The position numbers and the translations under genes were made by a program. From the NCBI GenBank assembly GCA_012517875.1, contig JAAYUB010000077.1, positions 1 through 64,000 on the forward strand: a stretch of 64,000 nt of DNA. The letters are read 5' to 3'. Positions 63,980 to 64,000 of this stretch are shown piece by piece. Below the pieces are notes generated by a model. It did not search any database, was not told where the DNA came from, and worked only from the letters and a program-made list of their open reading frames with translations. The DNA is from Acidobacteriota bacterium. Lineage in GTDB: Bacteria; Acidobacteriota; JAAYUB01. How positions within the stretch are numbered: the stretch's first letter is position 1; every line of letters starts with the position of its first letter.

Positions 63980-64000
63980 ATGCGATCGAGATCGTTGCTG
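63980..64000 (+). CDS. Start of an unidentified gene (7 codons)
   Basis: ATG 63980 follows GGAG by 5 bases and begins MRSRSLL before the window ends. The basic, then hydrophobic opening would suit a signal peptide. It is divergent from the TPR kinase. Confidence 0.55.

Overview
The window looks like a chromosomal segment of a GC-rich, Gram-negative, Acidobacteriota-like bacterium. Evidence: an Oar-like TonB-dependent receptor with an N-terminal carboxypeptidase-regulatory-like domain, two secreted VWA proteins of the type often annotated 'acidobacterial VWFA-related', Ser/Thr kinases carrying TPR repeats, PilZ and OmpA proteins, and a NADH dehydrogenase I operon. I see no rRNA, tRNA, CRISPR array, insertion sequence or prophage. 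All family calls come from reading motifs; no database search was run.

Layout. 1-417 is the tail of a radical SAM/SPASM protein. 543-6255 (minus) is a tight operon of Ppx/GppA-HD, two thymidylate-kinase-fold proteins, a small basic protein, a metallophosphoesterase and a CYTH-CHAD protein, which together suggest polyphosphate metabolism. 6509-9218 (minus) holds a class I aldolase and a gluzincin peptidase. 9298-21347 (minus) is one co-directional run of about 12 kb: murG (with a helical C-terminal extension), mraY, pbp1A, mtnA, tsaD, gcvT, gcvH, gcvPA and gcvPB, closed by a strong terminator at 9242-9272. 21563-29272 (plus) is nuoABCDEFGHI, starting from a good promoter but stopping before nuoJ.

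29354-31559 (minus) holds PilZ and the two VWA genes. 31772-35964 (plus) holds a PflX-like radical SAM protein, an alpha-glucan phosphorylase and a DedA protein. 36023-39225 (plus) is a three-gene set resembling bacterial sphingolipid synthesis: a serine-palmitoyltransferase-like enzyme, a short-chain-dehydrogenase-type reductase and a PAP2/Aur1-like phosphotransferase. 39899-41014 (minus) is a secreted protein. 41316-43296 (plus) is a membrane histidine kinase followed 4 bp later by a membrane-anchored thioredoxin-like gene. That gene has an in-frame TGA exactly where the first cysteine of CxxC should be, with a hairpin downstream, so it is a strong selenoprotein candidate.

43715-48704 (minus) holds the TonB receptor and a LytS-type kinase. 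48926-53405 (plus) holds a DUF4846 protein and M32 and M3 peptidases. 53465-55744 (minus) holds an OmpA protein and a secreted HExxH protein. 55745-58040 is a decayed region with a symmetric REP/BIME-like element and a Ser/Thr-kinase pseudogene. 58041-63789 (minus) holds a DUF4870 protein, EttA and a large TPR kinase. A new gene starts at 63980. A dispersed GATTAC/GATCAC repeat recurs in several of the late intergenic regions.
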